A DNA stretch of 64,000 nt from Diphasiastrum complanatum. Its lineage: Eukaryota > Streptophyta > Lycopodiopsida > Lycopodiales > Lycopodiaceae. The notes beneath the pieces are model-generated. The model did no database searches. It was given only the letters and a program-made list of their open reading frames with translations, and was not told where the DNA came from. The stretch spans positions 12,823,193 through 12,887,192 of the forward strand of contig CM055106.1 of the NCBI GenBank assembly GCA_029204225.1, in the 5' to 3' direction. The translations under genes were made by a program, and so were the position numbers. Positions 33,430 to 45,108 of this stretch are shown here, piece after piece (within the stretch, counting starts at the first letter, position 1; the number at the start of each line of letters is the position of its first letter).

Positions 33430-33925
33430 CCTGAAATCATACAGGAAACCTTCTCTTCTTGGAACAAAATATTGTCCTCAAGTTCAGGCTCCAATCCGTC
33501 CTCAAATTCATCAACATCAAACTTGCTAGCACTGCTGCCTGTGAGGCAACCCACGTTTGCACTGGCAGAAGTATCCATCAACCCAAGAGCGTTGCTCTGC
33601 TGCCGAGCAAGCAACTCCTCTTGATTAAGGACTGCAAGCCAAGTAGCACTCTCTTTAGCTAGCATTTTGATTGGCACACCAACTTTCTGACTTTGGATAT
33701 ATCTGGAGACATGTGCTTTACACTACTGTTAATACTCCAATCTTCCAAGATTTTTTCAAATCATAAGTTTGTTGTGTGGAGGTGGACCTTGCCCTTTTGA
33801 CAATCCAAATAAGGCCACCAATCCTCTTTGCCCGATGGCCACCACAACGGCGAAACACCCTTTTCAAGAGGATATCGTCTCTGGGGAGGATCACAATGTT
33901 GCATAAGAACAGAGTGATAGATTCT
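33430..33925 (-). pseudogene. EIL: EIN3/EIL-type ethylene-response transcription factor pseudogene
   Basis: EIN3/EIL proteins are plant nuclear DNA-binding activators of ethylene responses. Minus-strand blocks in family order: [32 protein letters not shown] (about 33905-33805); after a frameshift [15 protein letters not shown] (33764-33722); after a one-base loss KHMSPDISKVRKLV and QSKC (33718-33670); after a short deletion LAKESATWLAVLNQEELLAR (33665-33606); then the acidic FDVDEFEDGLEPELED segment (33527-33478). At least three frame breaks make it non-functional. Only the middle of the DNA-binding domain and the start of the next segment are present; the N-terminal acidic and basic regions were not found upstream. 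Confidence 0.88.
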
Positions 33926-33929
33926 CGGA

Positions 33930-35590
33930 TGGCCACCTTCTCCTTGATTTCATTGGTGAGAATCAAACCTACAGGCCTTCTTTCAATTACCTTTCTCACC
34001 CATTTCTCAGATAAAAACAATGTGTTTTCGTCATGCACTAACTCTCTCCAGAATCAAGACATATCTACAGAAAGCGTGTTGATGGAAGGACTGGTACATA
34101 TTTTAAGCCAAGAATATTGCTGCTGCTACTTTTGAGAATGCATAGATATGATATATTATCTATTTCTACTTCTTTGGAGAATGGACAGCTATGACATGAT
34201 ATGAATTATACAGATTTCTTTTTTTATTTTTTCGAGAATGCATACATATGATATGAAGCATACGTATTCTGTTTCTGCTTTTTCTGAGAATGGATAGATG
34301 AAATATTAAGGATATATTTTTTATTTCTTGCCAACAGTCGTTGATCTTTCTTAGCGCACTTTGATAGGATCGAGGAGTGCAGGCAAGGGTGGCTAGTCCA
34401 AATGCATCTGTTAAGATGGTGGATAACCTACAGCCTCATTCTTTCATTTTTCTTCTTTCTGGAGATCGCATTCTCCACTCTCGAATTTGTGTTGTACAAA
34501 ATCCTGGTTTCAGAAACATCGCCGATACCTATGGAGTGCACAATTCTTCCATTTTTTTTTCCATTTTTTAAAGAGTAAATCTAGGTTCAGAACACACCAG
34601 ACACGAAGGGGAAAGGAAACTAGCATTTGACTAATTGAAATGATCATTGGCTACTAAGGATCTACGTTTGCTTGAAATGAAGTATGCTTACAATATTACT
34701 ATGATTATCATAGATCAATACTATAGTCTTGCTTCCGAAATAATCTACTGGAAGCAAAAACGTGTGGGCGCTGTCTCAAAAAGTTTCGTGTGAACACAAA
34801 GACAGGTATGATGATCAACGTCTCACATGATGTGTTGATTCGGACAGTGAACAGTCACCATAAGAATTGTAGGAGTTCTTTTTGGCATGGTAAAGTGGAT
34901 GCTAGCTAGCGGAATCCGCGCTGCAGATTATCCATGCTCTCTTTTGCATGTACACGTTTTTAGTATGAATGCGTGAGGACCTGTTGAAATGCATGAGGAC
35001 CTGTTGAAATGATGGTTATGCGCTTGATAATACCTTAAATGGTCGCTGTTGGAATGCGATGGACCATTGTTGGTGGAATGCGATGGACCAATCGCTGCTC
35101 TCTATCTTTATAAATTATGTTTGCCTTCCATTTGAAATGCGATGGATTTCTGGTCTCTTTTTAAAAATCAGAAATGAAAGTGCTTATTGTTAATACATGA
35201 TACTGTCTCCATTTATTGCTATTTGCAAGCTGCCGTCTCATCTGATTTTTGCCTGGCACAATATCAACTTATCACTTCGATAAGTAAAGAAGAACATAAT
35301 ATGTGTATGCTCATAATATTGCTATGCAAATAGTGTTATCAAAGATAAATTTACGAGATGTGGTATGAACTTTTTTTGATAGTATAAACCCATATACAGG
35401 GATAACTCAAAGTGATATGCTATTTTCCCATTCTGCTACTATTCGAACGCTAAGATACAAAAGGATTGACGTTTTTATGCTCTAATATACATATGCTAGC
35501 TGAAACATTGGATCACATGTGTTTACTCACGATACTGTATAAAGAAATTGAACTTCGCAATATCAGGACATGTGTGTGTCAAATAGATTA
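33930..35590. other. Intergenic, no gene
   Basis: AT-rich sequence with local short duplications: GAGGACCTGTTGAAATG twice (about 34976-35010) and GGAATGCGATGGACCA twice (about 35050-35090). A 65-codon plus-strand ORF at 34377-34571 has no recognised family. Confidence 0.55.
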
Positions 35591-35599
35591 AACTGCTCA

Positions 35600-37200
35600 C
35601 TAACTACCTATATAAGTATGCATCAACTTTCGTAGCTTCATCAAATGCAGAAAGTTTGGTATTGCTTCCATTGGAGTACTTAGTGACTTACAATCCTACA
35701 TATTGAAGTTATACAATAGATCCCGTGCATACTTGCTTTGCTTAAGAAGAACATTGTCTTCCTTTTGCCAAACTTCAATACCAAGACAATAATGAATCTA
35801 TCCTAAATCGCCCATGTCAAAGGTATTGGAAAGATATGATTCGATGTCATCAACTTTACTCCCTGTGATAATCAAATCATCGACATAGAGAACAATGAAC
35901 ATTATATCTGAGTTTTGCCTAAGAATGTAAAGATTACGATCAGCATCACTCTTTACCATTTCCTTTCGCTTGAAGTGTTCATCAATGCAAGAATACCATG
36001 CTCGTGGCACTTGCTTCAATCCATAAATAGCTTTGTTGAGCTTGCAAACAAGGTGCTCTCTCCTTGGCTCAACAAATCCTTGGGGTTGTACTAAGTACAC
36101 ATCTTCATCCAACACTCCATTAAGAAAGGCATATTTAACGTCCAATTGCTGGATCTTCCAACCATAGAAAGCAAAAATAGCAATGATTGAATGTATAGTT
36201 TGTCATAAATTGAGAGGACTGGCAACAGAAGCTCGAAGCTTTGAGCGTAGGCGTGTAGGAACGAAAATGCAACAATTAGCAGCAAAAATACTCAAGATGA
36301 ATGATTCATACGAAATGCGCAAATGAACAATACAGTAGTGAGACAAAAAATTGCACTCTGATTAATATCAAAACAGTGAGTACAATGGCTTGAAGTGATA
36401 ACTTCAGCTTGATTTTTGAGCATGATTACGCTGGCTACAGACTCTAATAATGAAAAAATTACTTAGCTTGATTCAACTAGTAGTATATGTATTGACAAGT
36501 GTCCTAAAAAATATCTTACAAACATTGAATTATATTTACGCCAATCTTTGTATATGTACAAAGTAGGTACCACCCTTGGGATATTTAGCGGTCGAGTTAT
36601 TTTTAGGATTGATGATAAGTTGGCGACATCAGTCTGCCACTGTTGAAAAAATCCAAAAAGACCCGAAGGTGCCTTTGAACAGGGAAGGCATGCAAATCCC
36701 GAAGGTGCCCAAAAGGCGAAGGCAAAGAAATGCGAAAAACTTGAAGGTAGGCCTGAAATGGATTCCAAGGCATTCTGGCCACTGTGTCGCATTTTTCTCG
36801 AAGGTGCAAAAAATGTGAAGAAGGCGAAAGAGGCGAAGGTGCCTTAAAAATGATTAAGGCACAAAAATCCCTAAGGTGCAGAAAAATGTGAAGGTTCGAA
36901 ACATGTAGTCAGCCTTTGGCTATTTTCAGGATGCTCATTACTTGAACGATTTGTTAAGGCTGAGCATAAGAAATCTAACATAGTTACCATCTTAGCTACG
37001 AGTGCAAAGGTTTCCTCAAAATCAATACCTTCCTGCTGCCATTGGATCTGCTGCATCAAGATCCACTTCTTTCTTGACTTCCTAGAAATCACAGCTTCTG
37101 TGCATTTGTGTCATTCATCCTGTATGCCTCGGCCTTCTCATCATATCCAAGGAAAATGCACCTAACAGCTTTTGCATCCAATTTCTTTCATTTCTCATTG
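35600..37200 (-). pseudogene. Copia reverse transcriptase, split by a 0.77-kb insertion
   Basis: Minus strand from the right: integrase C-terminal CIFLGYDEKAEAYRMND (about 37160-37110), then QQEGIDFEETFALVAKMVT (about 37040-36980), an interruption (36955-36190), then GWKIQQLDVKYAFLNGVLDE, AIYGLKQVPRAWYS, VLYVDDLIITG (about 35880) and HYCLGIEVWQKEDNVL (about 35780). The RT catalytic YVDD is intact, but stops occur after it and the linker between integrase and RT is deleted. Confidence 0.88.
36190..36955. mobile_element. Insertion inside the copia RT (solo LTR or unknown element)
   Basis: Separates RT blocks that are adjacent in copia proteins. It contains degenerate repeats of GCGAAGGTGCC (about 36655-36880) but no coding similarity. 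Clear TG...CA ends and a target duplication could not be fixed, so solo LTR is only the likeliest guess. Confidence 0.5.
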
Positions 37201-37209
37201 TTTACAGAT

Positions 37210-39190
37210 CTCCTACTCTAGAGGATCTCTTGTTTTCTCTTTACTTTTTCAAAACTATTTCTGCCTGTTACCAGGCTTCATGGCATTCATTATATGTGTT
37301 CTTGATATTACAATGCCCAAACCAGGTAGAATGAACGGATTGACGTTGTAGTATTTTGTCCTGCCTGTTAGAGGACAACTCAGGGTCGTTCTCTCTTGAA
37401 AACACTCACATTCAAATAGAGATGCAAGCCATGAACATTCATTTACAGATTAGCATGCAGCCCAAATGAATATTCAATAGTTTCTACAACTACCTACTCT
37501 GAAAACAAACTGAATCAGATCCTACACTTTACTAAAACTAAGCTGCACTTGTATTAATCCACAAAATTGAAACAAGAATTAATCTATAGCATTTTAGAAG
37601 TCCAAGAATCAAGAAACCAACCAGCCTTTTGATTCTTGGACATCCCAAGAACATCAAGAACTAGAATGTTGGAGGATATGCAAGATTTGCACCACATTTC
37701 TAGCCTATTTAGTTTACCTAAATGCTGGCTCCTATATTAATCCACAAACAAGAAAAGAAAACTAATCCACTCTAGGAAAGCAGCAAATCTAATCCACTCT
37801 ACAATCCACAACCACACACGGAGGGAAGGGCAAGATCATAAATGCACCATCAAGAAACAAGTATCTCAATGGATGCACCAAAACTCGTGGAGGCTCTTCT
37901 CATTTCAGCATGGAGTAGGTACATTTCACAAAAAGCTCCTCTTCTCAAAGAAGAAGTCTCTTAAATAAGCAAGAGAGCTCCTTAGGTGGCATCCTAGTGG
38001 AATTTCCACATTTCACAAATTACAAGTGGAATAATGCTCTCCACTCGAGGTCACCATCAAAAGGTGGCTCACTCTACTTTCTTTTAGAGGGGTCTACTTG
38101 CATTTATTACGTTTGCCTAGAAATACTAGTTCCTACATGGTCATTCCATCTTTCGGGATTCACCACGAGGCTTACACAATTCTTGTTTGTCATTACTACT
38201 AGTATTCCTCGGCTCTCAGTCTTCTTTCGTCTCGTCTTCTCAGAGACCTCCTCGGTCTAAGGTGAGAGGTGCTCTTGGGTAGCTCTATTCGAGTATCTTG
38301 GAGATTCGTCAGAATCAGCCAACATCATCCCATCCCTAATGTGTTGCAGGACCCACTGCAACTCATATTGGAGGATGTCGTTCCGCTTTTGCATTGGCGT
38401 CTTCGATTGTCACTTGGAAAAGCGTAGATCCTCGGTCACTTGTGTAAAATCAAGTGCTTATTGTTGTCAATCTTTATCAAAAAACTGCTTTTCGCAATTT
38501 GCCGCAATGTGATCAGAATGTCTTATTGCTGCAAGTGGTTGACATTTTCAAAATTGGAGAGGTCTCAGCAGCTTCACAATTTGCATGCTCGAGTGCTTTC
38601 CTCGTGTCTCTTTCTTTCGTTGCATCTACCATGGATGATTTCACTTCTAGTTTCTGGGCAGATTCGAGCTTTTGGGAGGTCTGTATCTTCCATATTGCTT
38701 CTGGACGTTTCTACAATTCTTTTCTTAGTTGAAGTCCCAGTCTTGTCGATGCTCTTTCATGATAGGTAGCACAAATCTTGGTTATTAGTCTTCAAGGGAA
38801 TGGACTCATTCACACATTGGTGGTAGAAACAGGTTGAACGAATGGCTGGTGACGACAAGGAAACATGATGAAGGCTTGATGGCAGGGGAAGGAACCGATA
38901 GTTCTACAGTTGCAGCCTTGGACCCTTGCAATGTCGAGCTTTGACAACCACTTGCTGGATGAGGAGCTCGTTTTATTTTGCAGGTTCACGGTTGTGTTTA
39001 TCTTTTTTTTTTCTAAAACTCTTTCTTTTGGTCCATTACTTTTGGATCTCTTTGGGCTTCATAAGAGGGGATTCAACTATCATTGCTCCAGAGAGTTTCT
39101 TTCGATCAAGATTGATATAATTCATCTGTTGCTTAAGTTTTGTCCTTTTCTCCTCAGTTTCTTTGCTTAATTTCTTATGTCTTCTAGATG
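37210..39190. other. Unassigned stretch, partly coiled-coil-like reading
   Basis: From 38760 down to 38520 the minus strand is open without ATG and reads EAIWKIQTSQKLESAQKLEV, then SSMVDATKERDTRKALEHAN, an alpha-helical charged stretch, possibly a downstream ORF of element G or another element. The rest (37210-38400) shows nothing I can assign. Confidence 0.35.
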
Positions 39191-39199
39191 CTTCACCTG

Positions 39200-41425
39200 C
39201 TTCTTAGATCTTCGTTTGGCTGATCATCCACTGTAGGTGGTAGTTAGTCTCCGCAAGACACTTGCAATGATCTATCAGCTGCTTCGGTAAGACTATAAAA
39301 ATTGGGGATTTCTCAGAAGAACAGTGAACTGATAATAAACAATCAGATGGAAGGTAGGGTGGAGGCAGTGACATTGGTAGATTGTGTGGACGATAGGCAT
39401 GAGAATGGGCATAGAAGTATGGCAAGAGGCCAGTTGAAGAAGGAGATTGATTTCCCAATGCTTGTGCTTCTCTTTTTTGAAGGATCTTCGTCGTGACTGG
39501 GGTATTTCTTTTGATTGAGTTTCTTTGGATTACCCATATGACTTCTTTAGCCTTGTCTTCTTCGTCTTTGGTTCGTGACCTTGGTTGTCGATCTTGTTGA
39601 CATTGTTGCTGGCAATGTAACTGCTCCAGTGGATCCAAGCAAATCCACTCTCTCCCCCCCTCCCCCCCCCCAAGATCTGTTGGTGGGGATGTTGTTGCTG
39701 GTAACTATTCATGTTCAGGATTGGATCGACATGTGGAACACGTAGTTGAAACACGTTGAACATGCGACTGGACTAAAGATTGAACAATTTTTAACTAAAT
39801 TTGTTTTGATCTTGCTGAAGTTGACTCGAAGATTAATATGGCAATGAGATGTAGGAATCAATTCTAACTTGACATGGATTTCTCATATTTCTCAAAAATC
39901 CTAAACTGCTATACAAGAGGATCTGAAGATGGATAAATGAATGAAAATGTATTCTGGGACTCTCGTGCAGTAGCTATTTCTCATGATGTAGAAGTTTGCA
40001 AGAAACTTCTCGAGTGAGTAGCAGGTTGAGTAGTTGGGTGCTATGGTGCTCGTGTTGTGTTGTCGTGAGGATCTTATCGGGAGTCATAACTAATGTGTCG
40101 GGCAGGTAGGATCTTGTTGGGTTGTTTTGTGTAGTCTTTGAAACAGTGTTTTCTGAAACAGTCGAGACACTCGGCGTGGTACGTGGTCTTGACTGGGCAA
40201 TCAACCATGAAATGGCCGATTTCACCACAGGTGAAACATCTGTTGTTCAATGGCCCTTGTATAACAACGTAGCCATCTTGTATGGCTAATGGTTTTGGAG
40301 CTTCTGGTGGATATTCAAAAGAAGTTAAGGAATTTTCATATTGTGACGATTGTTCTCCATATTGTTGGACTGTATGTGCTTGGATAGGCTGATATGAAGG
40401 ACAAGCATCAACAGTATGCATTTCTCGATAGTGTGGACACCATATTTATTTTCGTCTATAAGGTATCTGTGCAGGGTTTGGCTGACCAGGCAAACTGCTT
40501 TGGATAGACGTCAGGGTAGCTTGAAACTCATTGGTGAGTTTCTCCATCTGTAGTTGATGTTGCTTATTAAGCAACTCCAATTGCGATTTTCAAATCTAAT
40601 CTCAAGTGTCCTCGATCGGCTTCGACTCATGGACAGGAGCACGTGGCGTTCTCCTTTCTCTAGATTCGTCAACATCTTATCCTTCACATTCCTCCTTGAT
40701 GGCATCAGACATAGCTAATTTTAGGCTCATATATTCATCATTAGATCTAAGCTCGCGTCTAATCCATCTTGGAAGGCCGACTAAGAACCAGATGATGAGC
40801 ATCTGTTCAGAGGGCTGTTCTTGTACTTGACTTTTGAGGCGTTTGAAACGCTCGATATAGTCTCATACATGTTCATCTTTTGCCATCTTGATGTTACACA
40901 ATTTGACAAAAGGACTCTTGATCAAGCGAAAGGGCTTAAAATACTTGATACAGGACTCTTTCAAAACTAACCAGTTTGTCTTATCTTCATGATCAAGGTT
41001 GAAAAACCAATCACATGCTTTAGCAATTATGGTCATCGAAAACAGTTGCACCATAGCATCGGGAGATATTTCGCCATACACATCACATGCATTCTCAAAG
41101 TTTGCAAAAATCTGTGAGGGTCCAAAGTCCCGTCAAACTTTGATAGATCTAGCTTGGGTGTACGTCCCTCTAGATGAGCTCCGTGAGTGACAGAAACACC
41201 ATTAAGGTTGGTTCGGACCTTGGAGGGTTCAGCACCAAAAGAATTGGCTCATGCTCATGAAGACTCGTCTCTATCAGGTTCTTGTCCCTCAAATGGATTT
41301 GTAGATGGCTCGTGGTGTTGGGATCGCATTCGGTAGAACCTATGACGTCTGATTTATTCAGTTGTAGGAGACCTTACCTCGTATGGATAATCTTCTGAGA
41401 TTTTGAGATCTGTATGCTGGTCCAT
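39200..41425 (-). pseudogene. Element G, left copy: gag and downstream ORF
   Basis: gag ATG at 41425-41423 (MDQHTDLKISEDYPYE), then the capsid-like core VQLFSMTIIAKACDWFFNLD followed by a KTNWLVLKESCIKYF block (about 41045-40930), a linker with stops, and the zinc knuckle RCFTCGEIGHFMVDC (40239-40195) followed by a second, now broken, ECLDCFRKHCFKD block and KILPARHISYDS. A further coding-like tail at 39760-39204 (SYQQQHPHQQILGG; IDNQGHEPKTKKTRLKK) is shared with the right copy. No protease, RT or integrase follows in either copy. Multiple frame breaks. Confidence 0.8.
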
Positions 41426-41427
41426 TG
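41423..41427. repeat. Target-site duplication CATTG (left)
   Basis: Matches CATTG at 46694-46698. The uninterrupted sister sequence at 54721-54729 (AAATGGACC) confirms the pre-insertion site. The duplicated bases include the G gag start codon. Confidence 0.9.
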
Positions 41428-41703
41428 ACTTAGAATTTGCTTTGCACAGGAACACAGATCATGCTACACAGTAACACAGATAGAAAATCACTCTCCTCAA
41501 CAAGCTCACATAGCAACTGTATTTCTCAAAATGAAATTACACTATACATATAGTTGTTCACTCAGGCAACCCATGCATGACCCAGGTTGCCGTTGGCGGG
41601 ACGCGTGTCCCGTCGACTTGCCTCGTGGCGAGGCCAACTGATCCTTATCCACTGATAGGACCCACAGTACAGTAACACAGTGATTCTAACTTTAATTCTA
41701 ACT
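41428..41703 (-). repeat. Copia 3' LTR (276 bp)
   Basis: In plus orientation starts ACTTAGAATTTGC and ends TTAATTCTAACT. Contains a GC-rich palindromic stretch GGCGGGACGCGTGTCCCGTC (about 41596-41615). Confidence 0.93.
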
Positions 41704-41756
41704 CTCTCCCTTAAAGTAGAGTCACTTTTTATACAGTCATATACATAGCTTTAAAG

Positions 41757-42668
41757 TCAACAAACTTTAAATACAGAAAGTTTTGATCTAAACTTATCAA
41801 ACTTTTCTCCAGTAAGTGGCTTAGTGAAAATATCAGCTAGTTGTTCTTCTGTGCTACAATGAACAACATGAATTTCACAACTCAGCAGCCTCTCACGTAT
41901 GAAGTGATATTGAATCTCAATGTGTTTAGTTCTCGCATGGAACACTGAATTCTTTGCTAGCTGAATGCCACTCTGACTGTCGCTATGTAAAGTCGTGGGA
42001 TTTTTCTGCTTCATGCCAATTTCTTCCAAGATTTGTCTCAACCATATAGCTTCTTGTGAAGCACTACACATTGCCTTATACTCTGCTTTTGTGGTGGAAA
42101 GAGCAATTGTACTTTGCTTCTTACTAGACCAAGAAAAGCAATTACCACAAAACTGGAATATATATCTTGTGGTGGATCTACGATCATCATAGTCACCTCC
42201 CCAGTCCGCATCCACATAGCCACACAACTCAGGTAAACCATCATGCTTCCTGTAAATCAAGCCATACTTTGAAGTACCTTTCACATAACGCAAAATGCAT
42301 TTAGCTGCTTTCCAATGCGTTTCCGTAGGTGCTGCCATAAACTGACTTACAATGCCAACAACATAGCATATATCTGGTCTAGTTGTGGTAAGGTAAATCA
42401 AGCTCCCTACTAACTGTCTATATAGCGTAGCATCAAATGACTGTGATTCATCAAGCTTAGAAAGCTTTTTACCTGGTTCAATAGGAGTGTTTACTGGTTT
42501 GCAATCCTTCAACCTAAACCTGTGTAGTAACTCTTTGACATACTTCACCTGTGTTAAACCCACTTCATGTCCTTTTTGCCACACTTCTACTCCAAGGCAG
42601 TAATGCATCAGGCTGAGATCCGTCATCTCAAATTGTTCCATGAGGTCTTTCTTGATCATGTCTATCAT
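41757..42668 (-). CDS. Copia RT C-terminus and RNase H of the nested element
   Basis: 303-codon intact frame: MHYCLGVEVWQKGHEVGL, RFRLKDCKPVNTPIEPGKKL, RQLVGSLIYLTTTRPDICYV, then RNase H with YVDADWGGDYDDRRSTT, SWSSKKQSTIALSTTKAEY (catalytic Glu), LHSDSQSGIQLAKN and HIEIQYHFIRERL, ending ADIFTKPLTGEKFDKFR and a short tail. The stop is 45 bases before the polypurine tract. Confidence 0.93.
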   Translation of the reverse strand: MIDMIKKDLMEQFEMTDLSLMHYCLGVEVWQKGHEVGLTQVKYVKELLHRFRLKDCKPVNTPIEPGKKLSKLDESQSFDATLYRQLVGSLIYLTTTRPDICYVVGIVSQFMAAPTETHWKAAKCILRYVKGTSKYGLIYRKHDGLPELCGYVDADWGGDYDDRRSTTRYIFQFCGNCFSWSSKKQSTIALSTTKAEYKAMCSASQEAIWLRQILEEIGMKQKNPTTLHSDSQSGIQLAKNSVFHARTKHIEIQYHFIRERLLSCEIHVVHCSTEEQLADIFTKPLTGEKFDKFRSKLSVFKVC

Positions 42669-43659
42669 CTCTTGATTATCCCGTAATAATCAAGTCATCA
42701 ACATAAAGAGCAATCAAAGCAACCATACCATCAAAGCATAAGACATATAGATTTGGATCAGAATGTGTTCTCACCATTCCCTTTGAACAAAAGTAGGCTT
42801 CAATCCTGCTATACCACGCACGTCGTGTTTGTTTAAAACCATAAAGCGCTTTCTTCAAGCGACATACTTTATTTTCCTGTCCTTTCGTTACAAAGCCTTC
42901 AGGTTGATCCATGAACACTTCTTCTTCTAACTTACCATTCAGAAAAGCAGGTTTCACATCCATCTGATGCAAAGGCCAACCAAAATGTGAAGCTAAAGCA
43001 ATAAGTAGATGTAGAGTATTCCACTTACACACCGGCGCAAAGGTCTCCTCATAGTCAATGCCTTTATTTTGTGTGTACCCTTTGATTACTAATCTTGCTT
43101 TGTGCTTTGCTATGCTTCCATCTGCATGGTACTTAGTTCTGTATACCCATTTGAAACCAATGGGTTTCTTGCCAACTGGTGGTTCTACTAAGTCCTATGT
43201 GCTATGCTTAGCAATTGACTCCATCTCCTCTCCCATGGCCTTGATCCAAATGTCATCATCCTTCGCTTCACCATAAGTCGAAGGTTCTTTGCTTTGAATA
43301 ATGCTGGATAACAGAGCATAATTTGCTTCATACCTTGCAGGTAGTATCTTCTCTGTTGTTGATCTTCGTAGCTCTCCCTGGTTAGATGATCCTGGAAAGT
43401 CATCTATATCGCGGCTCTCCATCAATCTCTCAAACCACTTAGGGAGCTTTCTGTCAGGTGATCGGCTTCCTAGTAAAAATGTATCCCACGGTACATCCTT
43501 CTCCTTGCTTCTCCTTGCGTTTGTCACCTGCAATTTCAATTCTTCTTGCACCAAAAGGTTTGTCCCTACCTCTCCAACCTGTTTCTTGAGGTTGAGTAGT
43601 AGTATCTTGAGATGTATCCTCATGTTCATCACTCGGAAGGTCAATGAATGGATCATCAT
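42669..43659 (-). pseudogene. Copia reverse transcriptase of the nested element
   Basis: Frames 43659-43195 and 43032-42676 cover the RT. Key blocks: IWIKAMGEEMESIAKHST, a stop, a GFKWVYRTK-type block, GWPLHQMDVKPAFLNGKLEE, FVTKGQENKVCRLKKALYGF and LIALYVDDLIITG with an intact YVDD catalytic box. One in-frame stop (about 43197) and a frameshift before the next frame disable it. Confidence 0.9.
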
Positions 43660-44503
43660 CAGGTGGTATCCTCACTATACCATTTTTCCTACTGGATGTG
43701 TCTATCTTCTCGGCATCTTCGTCTTCATACATCTTGGATTCATCAAAGATAACATCTCGGCTTATATGGATTTTGTTTTCGACAGGATCAAAACATCTAT
43801 AGCCCTTCACGCGATCATCATATCCTAGGAATATGCACTTGATAGCTTTTACATCAAGTTTACGTCTTTCTTCCTTAGGAATATGTACAAAGGCCTTACA
43901 TCCAAAGATTCGCAAGTGGTTCACCTTTGGCTTCTTCTTTGTGAATGCTTCCTCAGGTGTTATTTTTGGTATGGCAATGGTAGGACTTCTATTTTGAAGA
44001 TAAACTGCCGTGCTACATGCTTCTGACCAAAAATCTTTTGGTAATTTCATCTCAGCTAGCATAGATCTGGCACTTTCCACAATCGTACGATTTTTGCGCT
44101 CAGCTACATCATGGAGAGCAGGAGTATGAGCTTGCGTAAATTGTCTTTTAATCCCACATTGATCACAAAGATCATTGAAGTCATTAGACTTATACTCACC
44201 TCCACTATCTGATCTTAGGACTTTGATCTTCTTACTTGTCTGATTTTCGACCAAGTTTTTGAAGTTCTTGAAGTTATCAAAAGCATCTGATTTCTTCTTC
44301 AAGAAGTAGATCCACGTCTTACGTGACATATCATCAATAAAGGTCATGAAATAGAAGGCTTTTCCTAAGGACATGGTCCTCATGGTCCCGCATAAATCTG
44401 TGTGGATTAAATCCAGGATGTTCTTTGCTCTTGCAACACCCCCTTTATTGAACTTCTCTCGATGCTGCTTCCCATATATACAAGATTCGCACATCAATTT
44501 CAA
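43500..44503 (-). CDS. Copia integrase of the nested element
   Basis: Frame from CESCIYGKQHREKF through LIHTDLCGT (first catalytic Asp), LRSDSGGEYKSNDF (second) and VAERKNRTIVESARSMLAEM (catalytic Glu), then FWSEACSTAVYLQNRSP, RIFGCKAFVHIP and CIFLGYDDRVKGYRCFDP. Catalytic residues are all present, although the usual QxNGVAER reads ALHDVAER. The histidine part of the HHCC finger lies in the frame upstream (44525-44899), separated by a stop. Confidence 0.9.
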
Positions 44504-44524
44504 GTGATCTTCTATTGTAGGCAG

Positions 44525-45108
44525 TCATGTTACCATCTCCAATTTTCTCATCAAACTGAGGCTTCCCAAGTTCAAGTGACCAAGCCTCTTGTGCCACAAC
44601 TCAGTTTGCGAAGGAACGGATGATACAAGTCCATGTTGCCCCTTGATTGTGGCATTCAACCTGTACAATTTTGTATTAGGCTCTCTTACTCCATTCGCAA
44701 TAACTTTGAACTTTTGGTTCGCATCCTTCACAAAGCAACGATCATGGGTGAATTCTACTTTCAACTTTTGATCAGTAATGACTCCAATAGAAAGTAGATT
44801 TTTCTTTGAACCTGGTATGTAAACTACCTCCCTGATCATCCTGCTTTTGCCGTCAGGCAGTTGGATTGAAACTGTGCCTATCCCCTTGATCATGCACACC
44901 TCACCATTTGCTTGTGAAACAGATGTTCCATTATATCAAACACTTTGATGTCTGCTTCATTTGTCGGCCTTCTCTCATCACCTATGATGAGTTCCCACAC
45001 ATATTTCTCCATCAGTATATTTTTCATTTTGAATTTCCACACTGCATAGTTGGAAATCCCGTCCAATTTGCTACTTTCACTCAAAATGGACTCTCCCATA
45101 TTTGCCAT
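44525..45108 (-). pseudogene. Copia gag start fused to the protease/GAG-pre-integrase region
   Basis: Begins MANMGESILSESSKLDGISN followed by YAVWKFKMKNILMEKYVWEL, a normal copia gag N-terminus, and runs to DIKVFDIMEH. A deletion then joins it to MIKGIGTVSIQLPDGKS, EVVYIPGSKKNLLSIGVITD and the zinc-binding LWHKRLGHLN. The lost part would carry the rest of gag, the CCHC knuckle and the protease DSG. Confidence 0.85.

Noticed and set aside
33286-33624. Plus-strand ORF of 112 codons
   Set aside because: Shadow of the EIN3-like pseudogene, whose minus-strand reading matches a known family.
43505-43828. Plus-strand ORF of 107 codons
   Set aside because: Antisense shadow of the copia integrase/RT region.
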